A DNA stretch of 64,000 bases from Shewanella sp. MBTL60-112-B2 (GCF_019655055.1 NZ_BPFA01000007.1:111510-175509), one strand, 5' to 3'. Numbered from the stretch's first letter, positions 17,730 to 27,255 are shown. Program-made: numbers and translations. The notes: generated by a model from the letters alone, not told the origin.

Positions 17730-19388
17730 CTAGATTTTAAATTCTTGCACCAATACCGATAGACGCTTAGCCATAACAGCTAAGTTTTCACTTTCCTTAG
17801 AACTAATATTCGTACCATTGGCTGTTTGCTCTGCAGCATGACTGATATTAACGATATTAGCGTTAATCTCTTCAGAGACTGTACTTTGTTCCTCAGCTGC
17901 CGTGGCAATTTGAGTATTCATATCGGTAATAGTTGCAATCGCAGTGACAATGCTTTGCAGTGCCTCACCCGCGCCGCGAGCATGGCTTACGCTATCATCA
18001 ACATATTGACGACTATCAGACATCGCGTTCGCTGCAAGCTTTGCTCCTCCTTGTAGCTTCTCAATCATGGTTTGAATTTCTTCTGTCGACTCTTGAGTGC
18101 GGCTGGCCAAGGTTCTCACTTCATCGGCAACTACTGCAAAGCCTCGACCTTGCTCACCTGCTCGTGCCGCCTCAATCGCAGCATTGAGCGCTAAAAGATT
18201 AGTTTGCTCGGCAATGCCTTTAATCACATCCAAAATAGAACCTATTTGATGACTGTTTTGTTCTAAGTCTTGCACGACTTTTGACGCGCGTTCAATCCCC
18301 ACAGCCAAGTTCTCAATAGCCTCAACCGTGCTATTAACTACGGCTAAGCCAGCTTGAGTCTGACCATCTGTTTGCACTGCAGCATCAGCAGCATCATTGG
18401 CATTTTTAGCCACTTCAACCACGGTCGCCGTCATCTCATTCATCGCAGTAGCCACCATCTCAAGTTCATCACGTTGAGTTTGTACTGAATTTGCCGCATC
18501 GGCCGCTATCGAAGCCATACCACTGGAAGAATCAGCTAGCGAAGTCGAGGTTTCAGCTACGCCCTGTAAGCTACCCTGAAACTTATCTAGCATTAAATTA
18601 AATGAGTGAGATAGCTGCCCCAACTCATCTTGAGAAGTGATTTGAATTCGGCGAGTGAGATCCGAGTCAGCCTCAATCGAAGTAATTGACTGCTGCATAG
18701 TATTAACCGAATTTAGAATGGTGCGAGAAACAAAAAACAATACAATACTAGCCAGCCCAAAAGACCCCAACGTAAAGCTAATCAATTGCAATCGCATATT
18801 TTCCATCGACGTTAGCGCTGCAACTTGTATCTGATCACGCGCTTTCTCGACTGATTCAGCTAACAGTTTAAACGTGTTTCTGGCCTCATTCGCAAATGGG
18901 CTTGCCCCTTTGCGGTACTCCTGCCATGCGAACTGCAAAACCTCAGGCGTACGCTCAACAGTCCTTAGTTGCAACATGCGAGTCCGACCATCTTCAAGGA
19001 ACGCCTGTGTTGCTTGTTTAGAGTTTCTAGCCAATTGACCCAATGCTTGTCTGTCAGCATTGCTGCTCATTTTATTTAAAGCGGTTTCTAAATGTTCAAA
19101 ATGGCGGTAAATATCTTGGATCCGGGTTTCAAGTAGATTGAAGTTCTTATTGAAATCATCACCTAGCATGATGCTGCGAGACAAACGCGACACGTAATTC
19201 ATATCACGATTAATAGACAGCAGAAACTGATGGCTATTAACCCCAGCTTGATCATATTCGTTAAACCGCTGTTCGACCTTTGTAGTACTGAGCACAACAT
19301 CGGTAAGGATGACCGCACCTGTTAACCCAAAAACGAGCATGACAGCCATTAACTTACGTTTAATACTCCACGAAGCGAATACGCCCAT
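17730..19388 (-). CDS. Methyl-accepting chemotaxis protein
   Basis: 552 residues from ATG 19388, chosen because AAGGAG lies 9 nt upstream and the sequence then begins with a normal signal anchor ([15 protein letters not shown]). The frame runs on upstream to 19595 but that extension is cysteine-rich and unlike the family. Periplasmic four-helix sensor region about 35-200, second membrane helix about 205-225, HAMP, then the cytoplasmic signalling hairpin with [19 protein letters not shown]. No CheR-binding pentapeptide is visible at the C-terminus. The ligand is unknown. Confidence 0.92.
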   Translation of the reverse strand: MGVFASWSIKRKLMAVMLVFGLTGAVILTDVVLSTTKVEQRFNEYDQAGVNSHQFLLSINRDMNYVSRLSRSIMLGDDFNKNFNLLETRIQDIYRHFEHLETALNKMSSNADRQALGQLARNSKQATQAFLEDGRTRMLQLRTVERTPEVLQFAWQEYRKGASPFANEARNTFKLLAESVEKARDQIQVAALTSMENMRLQLISFTLGSFGLASIVLFFVSRTILNSVNTMQQSITSIEADSDLTRRIQITSQDELGQLSHSFNLMLDKFQGSLQGVAETSTSLADSSSGMASIAADAANSVQTQRDELEMVATAMNEMTATVVEVAKNANDAADAAVQTDGQTQAGLAVVNSTVEAIENLAVGIERASKVVQDLEQNSHQIGSILDVIKGIAEQTNLLALNAAIEAARAGEQGRGFAVVADEVRTLASRTQESTEEIQTMIEKLQGGAKLAANAMSDSRQYVDDSVSHARGAGEALQSIVTAIATITDMNTQIATAAEEQSTVSEEINANIVNISHAAEQTANGTNISSKESENLAVMAKRLSVLVQEFKI

Positions 19389-19611
19389 CTTCCACAACTC
19401 CTTATGATTTCGCGCATAGGCGCAACTCAAACAGGGTATTACAATTTCACGCCAGCCCATGGTGTAAAAACAACCGATCAGGCTAAAAGTTTGTGAAAAG
19501 ATGTGAAATAGAGGTTTACAGTTAGTTGCGCACTCGTGCGAACAACTTGGACAGCTACCATTTTCAGGTTTGTGGGGGACTACTGAGGTAATCAAATCCC
19601 ATCGAAATTTA

Positions 19612-19655
19612 CGCTAGGAACGAACCATTCATTAGGTCAATACAGTAGGGATTGT
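19612..19655 (-). pseudogene. Decayed duplicate of the mogA 3' end
   Basis: Read on the minus strand this encodes [13 protein letters not shown] then a stop. The functional mogA reads PYCIDLMDGPFLE at the matching place (about 19774-19814). The nucleotide match is roughly 80 percent over some 40 bases. It lies beyond the mogA terminator, so it is a relic of a local duplication. Confidence 0.7.
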
Positions 19656-19678
19656 AGCGAAGAGCTCTGAGCAAATAG

Positions 19679-19704
19679 AAAGAGCGCATCGAGACACGCT
19701 CTTT
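19679..19704 (-). terminator. mogA terminator
   Basis: AAAGAGCG (19679-19686) pairs with CGCTCTTT (19697-19704) over a 10-nt loop; on the minus strand it is followed by CTATTTGC. It lies 22 nt after the mogA stop. Confidence 0.75.
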
Positions 19705-19726
19705 ATCTATCGAATCTAACTTGAGC

Positions 19727-20260
19727 TTACTTAGCTTTAGGACGGAAAGGCTTGATCACCGATTCGTCACATTCTAGGAACGGCCCGTCCATTAGGTCGA
19801 TGCAGTATGGGATAGCAGGGAACACAGCATCTAAACATTCACGAATAGACTTAGGCTTGCCTGGTAAGTTAACGATAAGTGAGTCACCACGTAGGCCTGC
19901 GGTTTGGCGCGATAGAATTGCCGTTGGCACAAACTTCAATGATTCAGCACGCATCAGCTCACCGAAACCTGGCATCATGCGGTCACATACCGCTTCAGTC
20001 GCTTCTGGGGTCACATCACGCTTAGCAGGACCTGTACCACCTGTGGTCACGATAAGGCTACAATTTTGCTCATCGGCCATCTTAATCAAGGTTGCAGAAA
20101 TCACATCCTGCTCGTCGGGGATCACCTCATAGATAGGCTCCCACTCAGAAGTCAGGTATTCATTCAGTACATCGATAATTGCCTTGCCTGAGAGATCTTC
20201 ATATACACCTGCACTGGCTCTATCACTTACTGTCACAATACCGATTCTAGCTTTGCTCAT
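19727..20260 (-). CDS. mogA: Molybdopterin adenylyltransferase
   Basis: 177-residue MogA that adenylates molybdopterin before molybdenum insertion during molybdenum cofactor synthesis, in the cytoplasm. Starts with the family's IGIVTVSDRASAGVYEDLSG, carries TTGGTGPAKRDVTPEAT and the C-terminal NLPGKPKSIRECLDAVFPAI. Length is slightly less than E. coli MogA (195). GAGGAA precedes the ATG. Other moa/moe genes are not in the window. Confidence 0.93.
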   Translation of the reverse strand: MSKARIGIVTVSDRASAGVYEDLSGKAIIDVLNEYLTSEWEPIYEVIPDEQDVISATLIKMADEQNCSLIVTTGGTGPAKRDVTPEATEAVCDRMMPGFGELMRAESLKFVPTAILSRQTAGLRGDSLIVNLPGKPKSIRECLDAVFPAIPYCIDLMDGPFLECDESVIKPFRPKAK

Positions 20261-20610
20261 TGTCTGTTCCTCAATCTGATCATGGATAAACTGCTTGTTT
20301 ACAAGTTTATCGTGAACGTTAGCGTCTCTATAGCGTGGCGTTAAAGTAGCACAAAGTTAACGAATTAGACCCGATAAATCTGGCGTTAAACACAAAAACT
20401 GCGCGCCGATGATTTATTGGTTATGCACTAGCCCTCACGCCCCCTGCGCTCAAAATACAGACACTATCGAATACATTTGCCGCAAACGAGATATAGGTCG
20501 CAATTTTTTTGATATGACAGCCTGTGGCAACACTTGTTTTCGACAAATTCTACCGTACTCTTGCGCCTACTCGAATTCAGCAGAATTCATACCATGTCGA
20601 GGGACAATCT
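20261..20610. other. Divergent region between mogA and the Omp85-like gene
   Basis: 350 nt with promoters presumed for both sides. The Omp85-like frame extends upstream to a GTG at 20524, but that part has no signal peptide. No other structure noted. Confidence 0.5.
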
Positions 20611-21936
20611 TTGAACAGCACTCCGGGCTTATTGCGCGTTAGTTTAGCGTTAGCAACTATGCTTTTTTCTCACCTTATCTACGCCGAGCAAATTCAGCAA
20701 ACTTTGCCAACAAAGAGCAGCGAGCAGCCATTCTTCAGTAGCCAACAACAAGCCGAAGAGCGCAGCCAAGCCTACGATAATGCTATCGACTCTCTCGACA
20801 TCAAAGAAGACGATTGTAGTACCGAAAAAGCTTGTGATGAACTAGGTAAAGCCATCACGGATCTTGAGTATGCCAAGCGCAACCATATCGACAAAAACGG
20901 CCTAGCCATGTTCGATATATTAGGTGGCCCAGCGTTCACTCCTGAAAACGGTATGATGATGGCGCTTGGTGGCCTGTATTCCTTTAAAACAGAGCGCGAG
21001 CAAGCTCAGCTGCAACGTTCAAGTGTGTCTTTGTTTGGCATCGTCAATAAAGGCGACGGCGATGTGGGTTATAGCATCCGCTCGAAACAGAACCTGTTTT
21101 TTGATAACGATGATATTCGTTACAACGGCCTATTTGTATTAGCCGACCAAAGTGAAAACTTTTGGGGGGTGGGTTATGACGCAGGTAAAAAGCAGGCTGC
21201 ATCTGACGACACATTATTGAACAAAACCTCGCTTAGCTACCATGCAAACTTAGATTTTAAGAGCGACTATGGTTTCTATTTTGGCCCTGCACTGCGACTA
21301 AACTACTTTGAACCTGATCAAGCTAGCTTGCCACAAAGTGCTATTGATGATGAAAACTTCCAGCAATACAAAGATCAGCCCTTATCTATTGGTTTAGGCT
21401 TTTCGATCAGCTACGACAGTCGCGATGTCGCAGTTAACGCGTGGAAAGGCCAATTCCTTAACCTGGAGTACATCAACTACAACCCAAGTTTTGGCAGCGA
21501 TAATCGCTACCAAAAAGCACTTATCGACCATAGATATTACTTACCGCTGGGATTAGGCAAGGTATTAGCCTTTTACAACGCCTACCAATGGAGTGACGGC
21601 GATGTACCTTACTATGACTTGCCTACTCTAGGCGGCCAAGCATCACTACGTGGTCTCTATCAAGGTCGTTACCGCGACAGTGAAGCGATTGAGCACACGA
21701 TTGAGTATCGCCATACCTTTTTACGCCATAACGGCGAATTGTCGGCTCACGGTATGACCTTGTGGGCGGGTGTTGGCTCTATTGCCGGCACCGACACTCA
21801 CCTTTACCAAAAGTTTTTATATAGCTACGGCGTCGGTTACCGCTATGAATTACAACCAAGAATGAACGTGCGCGTTGACCTTGGGTTTAGCGATGGCGAC
21901 AGCGGGTTTTACCTGACTTTTACCGAAGCCTTTTAA
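20611..21936 (+). CDS. POTRA-less Omp85-family outer membrane barrel protein
   Basis: 441 residues from TTG 20611, chosen because GAGGGA lies just upstream and the product then starts with a clean signal peptide ending LIYA-EQ. The C-terminal about 330 residues resemble the BamA/TamA barrel: LPTLGGQASLRGLYQGRYRD carries the RGF-like loop motif, and the last strand ends in aromatic F. A short acidic, cysteine-pair segment precedes the barrel where POTRA domains would be. Function unknown; other POTRA-less Omp85 relatives exist. It is probably in one operon with the next gene (23-nt gap). Confidence 0.8.
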   Translation: MNSTPGLLRVSLALATMLFSHLIYAEQIQQTLPTKSSEQPFFSSQQQAEERSQAYDNAIDSLDIKEDDCSTEKACDELGKAITDLEYAKRNHIDKNGLAMFDILGGPAFTPENGMMMALGGLYSFKTEREQAQLQRSSVSLFGIVNKGDGDVGYSIRSKQNLFFDNDDIRYNGLFVLADQSENFWGVGYDAGKKQAASDDTLLNKTSLSYHANLDFKSDYGFYFGPALRLNYFEPDQASLPQSAIDDENFQQYKDQPLSIGLGFSISYDSRDVAVNAWKGQFLNLEYINYNPSFGSDNRYQKALIDHRYYLPLGLGKVLAFYNAYQWSDGDVPYYDLPTLGGQASLRGLYQGRYRDSEAIEHTIEYRHTFLRHNGELSAHGMTLWAGVGSIAGTDTHLYQKFLYSYGVGYRYELQPRMNVRVDLGFSDGDSGFYLTFTEAF

Positions 21937-21959
21937 TTAATATTCTGAGAAAAACATAA

Positions 21960-22895
21960 ATGAACAAACACCTTGTGATTGTGATGCTACTTGCAGCTAT
22001 CAGCCTAAATGCATGGGCTGACAATAGTAGCGACACCACTGATATTGAGCGTAAACAGCCTGCTCATTGGAGCCATTTACCTATTTGGGGCGATAAAGCA
22101 CGCGAGTTAGGTTATGAGCTACCAATCCCAGTTGGCCTTAATCTTTATTACAACAAACAATCTGTTGCTTACGATGCTAAGGACAACTTCAATCTTGGCC
22201 TAACGGGTAGCGGTTTGTTTAACAAGCTTAATGCCAATGTGGTGATCCCCGCCGATGACGTGATCATTACTGGTGAAGATGAAAGTATTCAACTTAGAGC
22301 CGATGCTTGGGTGTTACCGTTTCTTAATATCTATGGCCTTGCTGGTTACACCAAGGGGCATAAAGATATTCTCGCCGATCTGAGTAATGCCGAAGTTATG
22401 ATTAACGGCAGCGTCACTAGCAATGGCCTCAACATGGTGCTGCCGATTCCTATCGAGTACACAGCGTACAACGTGGGGTTAGGTGCGGTGCTTGCGGGAC
22501 AAGCCGAGGTGATCCCTGGCATGCATCCGTTTATCTTTACCGGTGTAGCCGCATTTACCAACTCGTGGACCACCACTACCGACAGTACGATTCAAACCTA
22601 TATCGGCTCTATCCGTATGGGGCAAAGATATGATGTTGGCGGTGATAAACTGGCTTTCTTAGTCGGTTATAACTACCAAATGATCAACCAAAAAATCGGT
22701 GGTAATTATGAGTTTAAAACCGCTCTCGGTGCGCTAAATATCGACTATGACGTGCATTTAGTGAGCTCAGAAAGCCACAATATGTCGGTCAGTATGGTGT
22801 ACGATTTTGGCCCTAAAGATGAGTGGAACGTGTTTATCGAGTACGGTTTCTTAAATTGGGATCAAGTGCTGCTATCTGTTGGTCGACGCTTCTAA
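21960..22895 (+). CDS. Putative outer membrane beta-barrel protein
   Basis: 311 residues with a signal peptide (cleavage after NAWA). The body alternates polar and hydrophobic residues as in transmembrane strands and ends VGRRF, the aromatic end typical of outer membrane barrels. No known family recognised. The gene starts 23 nt after the Omp85-like gene and shares its direction, so a functional pair is likely. Confidence 0.7.
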   Translation: MNKHLVIVMLLAAISLNAWADNSSDTTDIERKQPAHWSHLPIWGDKARELGYELPIPVGLNLYYNKQSVAYDAKDNFNLGLTGSGLFNKLNANVVIPADDVIITGEDESIQLRADAWVLPFLNIYGLAGYTKGHKDILADLSNAEVMINGSVTSNGLNMVLPIPIEYTAYNVGLGAVLAGQAEVIPGMHPFIFTGVAAFTNSWTTTTDSTIQTYIGSIRMGQRYDVGGDKLAFLVGYNYQMINQKIGGNYEFKTALGALNIDYDVHLVSSESHNMSVSMVYDFGPKDEWNVFIEYGFLNWDQVLLSVGRRF

Positions 22896-22954
22896 TCACC
22901 AGCGACTCTTTCTGGTGTTCTAGTAAGCCCAATGCTGATCATCAATCAGCCTAG

Positions 22955-22986
22955 CTCAAAGTGCTCGCCAAAGCAGGCACTTTGAG
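22955..22986. terminator. Terminator-like hairpin
   Basis: CTCAAAGTGC (22955-22964) pairs with GCACTTTGAG (22977-22986), between the convergent barrel gene and the NlpC/P60 gene. The T-tract is weak. Confidence 0.6.
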
Positions 22987-22994
22987 TCTCTCAT

Positions 22995-23465
22995 TTACAG
23001 CCTTCTCGATAACCAGTATTTTTGTTTCCAATAGCTATTATTTAGGCTAGAAATCATCACCCCTTGGCTAGTCGATGCATGTAAGAATTGTGAGTCTGAG
23101 ATATAAATCCCCACATGCCGGGTACTCCAGCCGGTTTTAAAAAATACCAGATCACCGGCCCGTAGTTGGCTCTTGCTGACGCTCTTACCCAGCTCTTTTT
23201 GCTGCGCCGTGGTTCTTGGCAGTTGCACGCCAAAGCGGCTTTTAAAGGTCATCAATACAAAACCCGAACAATCGATACCACCTTTACTCATACCACCTAA
23301 ACGATAGGGAACCCCCTTCCATTCCTGATGCACTTGTATTAATTGGCTTTTTGCCTCAGCGGTATTCGACAGCGAGGTAGCCTTACCCGCGGAAACAGGC
23401 TGAGAAGGTGCACTAGAACAGGCACTGAGTAATACCGCAAAAAATAAAACTGTTAGAAATCTCAT
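22995..23465 (-). CDS. NlpC/P60 family lipoprotein endopeptidase
   Basis: 156 residues. Lipobox LLSAC places the lipidated cysteine at residue 16. The NlpC/P60 domain spans about 40-150, with catalytic Cys66 in GGIDCSGFV, His117 in TRHVGIYI and His129 in FLHAS. It probably cleaves peptide crosslinks in peptidoglycan, like Spr/MepS, from a membrane anchor. The ATG follows GGAT. Its upstream region carries a long AT-rich inverted repeat. Confidence 0.9.
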   Translation of the reverse strand: MRFLTVLFFAVLLSACSSAPSQPVSAGKATSLSNTAEAKSQLIQVHQEWKGVPYRLGGMSKGGIDCSGFVLMTFKSRFGVQLPRTTAQQKELGKSVSKSQLRAGDLVFFKTGWSTRHVGIYISDSQFLHASTSQGVMISSLNNSYWKQKYWLSRRL

Positions 23466-23511
23466 TTTTATCCAAAATTTAAAACGTTCATTTAAATTTT
23501 AACCCAGAGTT

Positions 23512-23550
23512 CTAAAAATAAAATTAATAGTAAATAAATTTTATTTTTAG
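23512..23550. repeat. 14-bp perfect AT-rich inverted repeat
   Basis: CTAAAAATAAAATT (23512-23525) and AATTTTATTTTTAG (23537-23550) are perfect inverse copies around an 11-nt spacer, in the region upstream of both the NlpC/P60 gene and the small frame at 23604. Could be an operator or part of the promoter. Confidence 0.6.
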
Positions 23551-23603
23551 GCGATCAAAGTTGTTTTTTTAAACTATACATAATTAAACAGGCTAGCTAA
23601 TTA

Positions 23604-23777
23604 ATGGATAATTATATGGAAAAGTACTTTTTTAATACCTATAACCAAAGCAACTTTAACCGTAGTGACTTCGCTCTATGTAAAGTGACCGATGACGAAT
23701 CCGATATCAAGGAGGAGCATGCCCAAGCAGAGGAGCGCGAAGAAGAGACTCCCAGTTACATTCTGGGCTACAACTAG
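23604..23777 (+). CDS. Possible small acidic protein
   Basis: 57 codons from ATG 23604 (or 53 from ATG 23616), a hydrophilic, strongly acidic product with the stretch DESDIKEEHAQAEEREEE and the end SYILGYN. No clear ribosome site is visible, so this is tentative. It diverges from the NlpC/P60 gene, with the inverted repeat at 23512-23550 between them. No family recognised. Confidence 0.4.
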   Translation: MDNYMEKYFFNTYNQSNFNRSDFALCKVTDDESDIKEEHAQAEEREEETPSYILGYN

Positions 23778-24066
23778 ATGGCTAACGATTCAAATATTCG
23801 GCCGCGGCTCATTAGCAAAGCAGATCCACTATCAATGACGCGGCTTAATTTTTTATAAGTACGATTGCATTACGCCTCAATTTAAAAACGAATATTAACG
23901 CCTTTAAAATACAATATGATATACGGTTAAGATCTTAAATTTCCGATTTTCAAATAACATCAAACACAACCTAAAAATAACCCGCCATTCACAAAAATGC
24001 ATAAAACATCCGCTATTAAGCACAAAAGTTAAATATTAACTCACTCCTTTGTAAATAAAGTTTGTG
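23778..24066. other. AT-rich intergenic region
   Basis: 289 nt downstream of both the small frame and the ABC permease. Strongly AT-rich; no hairpin terminator with a clear T-tract, no gene. Confidence 0.5.
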
Positions 24067-25212
24067 TTAACCAAGGTTCTTTTTAAATCGCATTGATGCT
24101 ACCACAAGCCCGATCACCGTAAATATCGCCAGCCAAGTAACGTCATAGGTCATATCAATAATATCAACATCACGCAGCACTACACCGCGGATCAAGCGCA
24201 TAAAATGAGTCGCGGGTAACGCCTCAGCAATATACTGCGCCTCTATCGGCATGCCCTCGTAGGGAAACATAAAGCCCGATAACAAAATCGATGGTAGCAG
24301 CACAAAAATGGTCATCTGCATCGATTGCAGCTGACTTTTAGCTATGGTCGAGATCACTAAGCCCAAAGTAAGACTCGCCATAATAAACAATAAGGTCGCC
24401 CCGGCTAACTGCAACAAACTGCCATTAATCGGCACGTTAAAAACGCTATAGCCCAATCCAAGAATAATAATCACCTGCACGATACCGATAAACATATAGG
24501 GGATAATTTTACCCAGCATCAATTCTATGGGGCGAATTGGAGTAGTGATCAGCATCTCTAAGTTACCGCGCTCACGCTCACGCACTATGGCTGCCGATGT
24601 AAACATAATCATGGTCATCGTGAGGATCACGCCCACCAGCCCGGGCACAATATTCACCGCGGTGCGCTGCTCCGGGTTGTAAAATAACGCGACTTCGAAA
24701 GTAGGTGTCATGCGGTTTGCAGGTAAGCCTAGTAGCTCAGTTAGCGGCATGGCGCGTAAGCCCTTGATTGCCGCGGCCACCATGGTATCGGAGCCATCCA
24801 CAATCCACTGCGCCACAGGGCGGCTAGTTTCCTCATCACTGGACGGCGGCGTGCCTAATCCCACAGTTTTATGACGAACGAGACGCTGACTAACATCGTG
24901 CGGGATTACCAATACCGCACGCACCTCACCGCGGGCAATTGCGGCCTGAGCTGTTTCAACATCAAAAAAATGCTCGGTAAATTCTACAACTTGAGTCGCC
25001 GTTACGGTTTGGATCAACACCCGGCTTAAAGCCGTTTGGCTTTGGTCAACCACGCCAACGGGGATATCTCGAATATTGGTATTAATAGCAAAGCCAAATA
25101 GCATCAACTGGATAAGCGGGATCATAATCACCATGCCAAAGGTCATTCGGTCACGTTTAAGCTGAGTCAGCTCCTTCACGACTATCGCCTGTAATCGATA
25201 AAGCATCTTCAT
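24067..25212 (-). CDS. ABC-2 type permease (YbhR/YhhJ-like)
   Basis: 381 residues from ATG 25212, whose first bases overlap the ATPase stop as ATGA; a GGGAAGGGA ribosome site lies upstream. An N-terminal helix, a large periplasmic loop (to about residue 170) and five C-terminal helices form the usual layout, with ERERGNLEMLITTPIRPIELMLG as the coupling region written over two short motifs (ERERGNLEML and TPIRPIELMLGK). It forms an inner-membrane export system with the ATPase and HlyD-like genes upstream. E. coli ybhGFSR has two permeases; only one is present here. Confidence 0.88.
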   Translation of the reverse strand: MKMLYRLQAIVVKELTQLKRDRMTFGMVIMIPLIQLMLFGFAINTNIRDIPVGVVDQSQTALSRVLIQTVTATQVVEFTEHFFDVETAQAAIARGEVRAVLVIPHDVSQRLVRHKTVGLGTPPSSDEETSRPVAQWIVDGSDTMVAAAIKGLRAMPLTELLGLPANRMTPTFEVALFYNPEQRTAVNIVPGLVGVILTMTMIMFTSAAIVRERERGNLEMLITTPIRPIELMLGKIIPYMFIGIVQVIIILGLGYSVFNVPINGSLLQLAGATLLFIMASLTLGLVISTIAKSQLQSMQMTIFVLLPSILLSGFMFPYEGMPIEAQYIAEALPATHFMRLIRGVVLRDVDIIDMTYDVTWLAIFTVIGLVVASMRFKKNLG

Positions 25213-26174
25213 TGGCGTCCCTTCCCCGTGCAAGTAACAAACACATCTTCTAGGCTAGGTCGCACTAAGGTGAGCGCATCACTTGTCAGTAACGGATTTT
25301 GGCTCAGAAAGCCTATGGGATCATGACAACTGCTTTTGACTAAAACTCGTAAGCGGGAGCCAAGCTGAGCGGCGCTAATGACCTCGGGAAGCGCCAGCAA
25401 TTCTTGCTTGAGACGCCTTAGACTTGTAGATTCGATCTCTACGACCTGCGCGCCCATGTTTTGCATCAGCTCATCGGGCGAACCATCGGCACGCTTCACC
25501 CCAGCTTCCAGTATTGCCAGCTTATGGCAACGCTCTGCTTCATCCATATAGTGGGTCGAAACTAAAATAGTGGTGCCCTGCTCGCACAGATCGAATAACT
25601 TCTCCCAAAAGTCACGACGGTTTTCAGGATCGACTGCCGAAGTCGGCTCATCTAAAAACAGTAACTCAGGTTTATGCATGGTGGCCGCCGCCAAGCCTAG
25701 ACGCTGTTTCTGGCCGCCACTCATACTACCGGCAAGCTGGTTGGCCTTTTGCTCTAAGCCATAGGTATCCAACAACTCTTTGATCCGTGCGGCTTGCTCT
25801 GCAGCAGATAGGCCGTAAATTTTGGCAATAAATTTAAGGTTCTCTTTTACGGTTAAATCATCATACAAAGAGAATTTTTGGGTCATGTAGCCAATTTTAA
25901 GGCGCAGCTTTTCAGCATCGCGGGGCAGTTTAAGCCCTAGGATCTCAATCTCACCGGAGGTTGGTAATAGTAGACCGGTAAGCATGCGAATAGCAGTCGT
26001 TTTACCGCAGCCATTAGGGCCAAGAAAGCCGTAAATTTGGCCTTTTTCAACCTCAAAGTCGAGATCCTCGATTGCCTTTAAGCTACCAAAATGACGGCAT
26101 AACCCTTTAGTTTTGATGACCGGATTATTACTCTGGATGACCGACGGGGTGTTTTTGATGACCTGCTGACTCAT
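25209..26174 (-). CDS. ABC transporter ATP-binding protein (YbhF-like, single unit)
   Basis: 321 residues. Walker A GPNGCGKTTAI, signature SMSGGQKQRLGLA, Walker B LLFLDEPTSAVDP and switch VSTHYMDEAERC are all intact. It corresponds to one half of the fused two-ATPase YbhF of E. coli. Both ends overlap neighbouring genes by ATGA (HlyD-like stop at 26171, permease start at 25212), indicating tight translational coupling. Confidence 0.9.
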   Translation of the reverse strand: MSQQVIKNTPSVIQSNNPVIKTKGLCRHFGSLKAIEDLDFEVEKGQIYGFLGPNGCGKTTAIRMLTGLLLPTSGEIEILGLKLPRDAEKLRLKIGYMTQKFSLYDDLTVKENLKFIAKIYGLSAAEQAARIKELLDTYGLEQKANQLAGSMSGGQKQRLGLAAATMHKPELLFLDEPTSAVDPENRRDFWEKLFDLCEQGTTILVSTHYMDEAERCHKLAILEAGVKRADGSPDELMQNMGAQVVEIESTSLRRLKQELLALPEVISAAQLGSRLRVLVKSSCHDPIGFLSQNPLLTSDALTLVRPSLEDVFVTCTGKGRQ

Positions 26175-27112
26175 GGCATCTCTACCTGTGCAGGCACACC
26201 ACTGGGCAATGATGCTGAGCTGTCGGGCAGTTGTACCTCGGCTAGATACATCAGCCGTGAGCGCTCTTCTTGATTAAGCGCATAATAAGGTGTGAAGGCT
26301 GGCTCATTGGAAATCCAGCGCACTTTGCCCTTAATGGGACTATCGATACCATCGACATGAACCAGTAGCTCATCGCCAATACTTACCTTTACACGATATG
26401 GCTCTGGCACATAGACCCTGGCAAAGGGGGCCTTGCCTGCTAACACCACAGCTAACGGGCTACCTTGGGTAACGCGCTCGCCGAGGTTCCAGGGTAAGTT
26501 ATCGAGAATGCCATCTCGTGTGGCCCGAATGGTTAAGTCATCGAGCTTGTTCTGCTCTCCCAGCAACACAGCTTCCGTAGCATCGAGATTAGCCAGCGCA
26601 AAACGTATATCCTCTTCACGCGATCCAGCCACCAGCTCTCGTAATTGCTCTTGCGCACTTTCCAGACTGGCAATACCGGAATCACGATTAGCCAAGGCTC
26701 GGTCGAGATTGGCTTTACTGGCGAGGTTGTCTTTAGCCATGCTAGCAATACGCCTATAATTGGCTTCACTTTCTTGTAAAGTGGCTTTTGCGCCTGAAAC
26801 TTTAGCTCTAGCTGCGGCAATCTCTTCTTCACGGGCACCTTTTACTAATTTCTCATAGTTAGCCGTTGCCTGAGCGACATCGGCTAATGCCTTAGCCACA
26901 TGAGCTCTTTGCTGCGTATCATCGAGTTGCACCAGCACAGTGCCCTTAGTCACCACACTCCCTTGCGCCACAGGCAAAGAAACCACAACTTCATTGGTGG
27001 TTGCAGTCAATGCAATGCGCTGACGCTCAAGGCTGCCTAAAGCCATAGATTTTGAGCCGCTATCGCATGCCATTAAAGTAAAAAAGCAAAATATCAGTAT
27101 CAGAATGCGCAC
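26171..27112 (-). CDS. HlyD-family periplasmic adaptor lipoprotein (YbhG-like)
   Basis: 313 residues from a GTG at 27112, preferred because AAGGATGG lies about 5 nt upstream and the product then opens with a neat lipoprotein signal (lipobox TLMAC). ATG 27121 and TTG 27139 are alternatives. A barrel-sandwich lipoyl-like part flanks a long coiled-coil hairpin (about residues 70-190, with two EEEIAAA/EEDIRFA-like motifs). It links the inner-membrane ABC transporter to an outer membrane channel. No TolC gene is adjacent. Confidence 0.85.
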   Translation of the reverse strand: MRILILIFCFFTLMACDSGSKSMALGSLERQRIALTATTNEVVVSLPVAQGSVVTKGTVLVQLDDTQQRAHVAKALADVAQATANYEKLVKGAREEEIAAARAKVSGAKATLQESEANYRRIASMAKDNLASKANLDRALANRDSGIASLESAQEQLRELVAGSREEDIRFALANLDATEAVLLGEQNKLDDLTIRATRDGILDNLPWNLGERVTQGSPLAVVLAGKAPFARVYVPEPYRVKVSIGDELLVHVDGIDSPIKGKVRWISNEPAFTPYYALNQEERSRLMYLAEVQLPDSSASLPSGVPAQVEMP

Positions 27113-27213
27113 AGTTACCATCCTTAAAAACTTGAGCAAAACCGTAGTTTATTTAATCACAATACCGATTGGTTAACACTAAGCCATTGATCCTTTTCTT
27201 TGTAGATATTCAC

Positions 27214-27255
27214 TTTATTTTGAAATTTTTTGAAATTTTTTGAATCGACTTTTTT
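27214..27255. promoter_or_regulatory. Phased T-tracts upstream of the acidic lipoprotein gene
   Basis: The 10-mer TGAAATTTTT is repeated in tandem (27221-27240) and T-runs recur at about 10-bp spacing (27218-27221, 27226-27231, 27236-27241, then 27250-27255). A/T tracts in helical phase bend DNA and often enhance promoters. A TATAGT that could be a -10 element lies at 27278-27283. Confidence 0.5.

Larger units (their letters stand above)
19389..19726. other. Spacer between the chemotaxis receptor and mogA
   Basis: 338 nt. Contains the receptor's probable promoter region, a decayed copy of the mogA 3' end (19612-19655) and the mogA terminator (19679-19704). Confidence 0.6.

Noticed and set aside
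19389..19595. N-terminal extension of the chemotaxis receptor
   Set aside because: Cysteine-rich sequence ahead of a normal signal anchor, while ATG 19388 has an AAGGAG site.
24067..27112. Multidrug or antibiotic resistance assignment for the HlyD-ABC set
   Set aside because: The gene order matches YbhG/F/R-type exporters, but substrate cannot be told from the sequence, so no resistance function is claimed.
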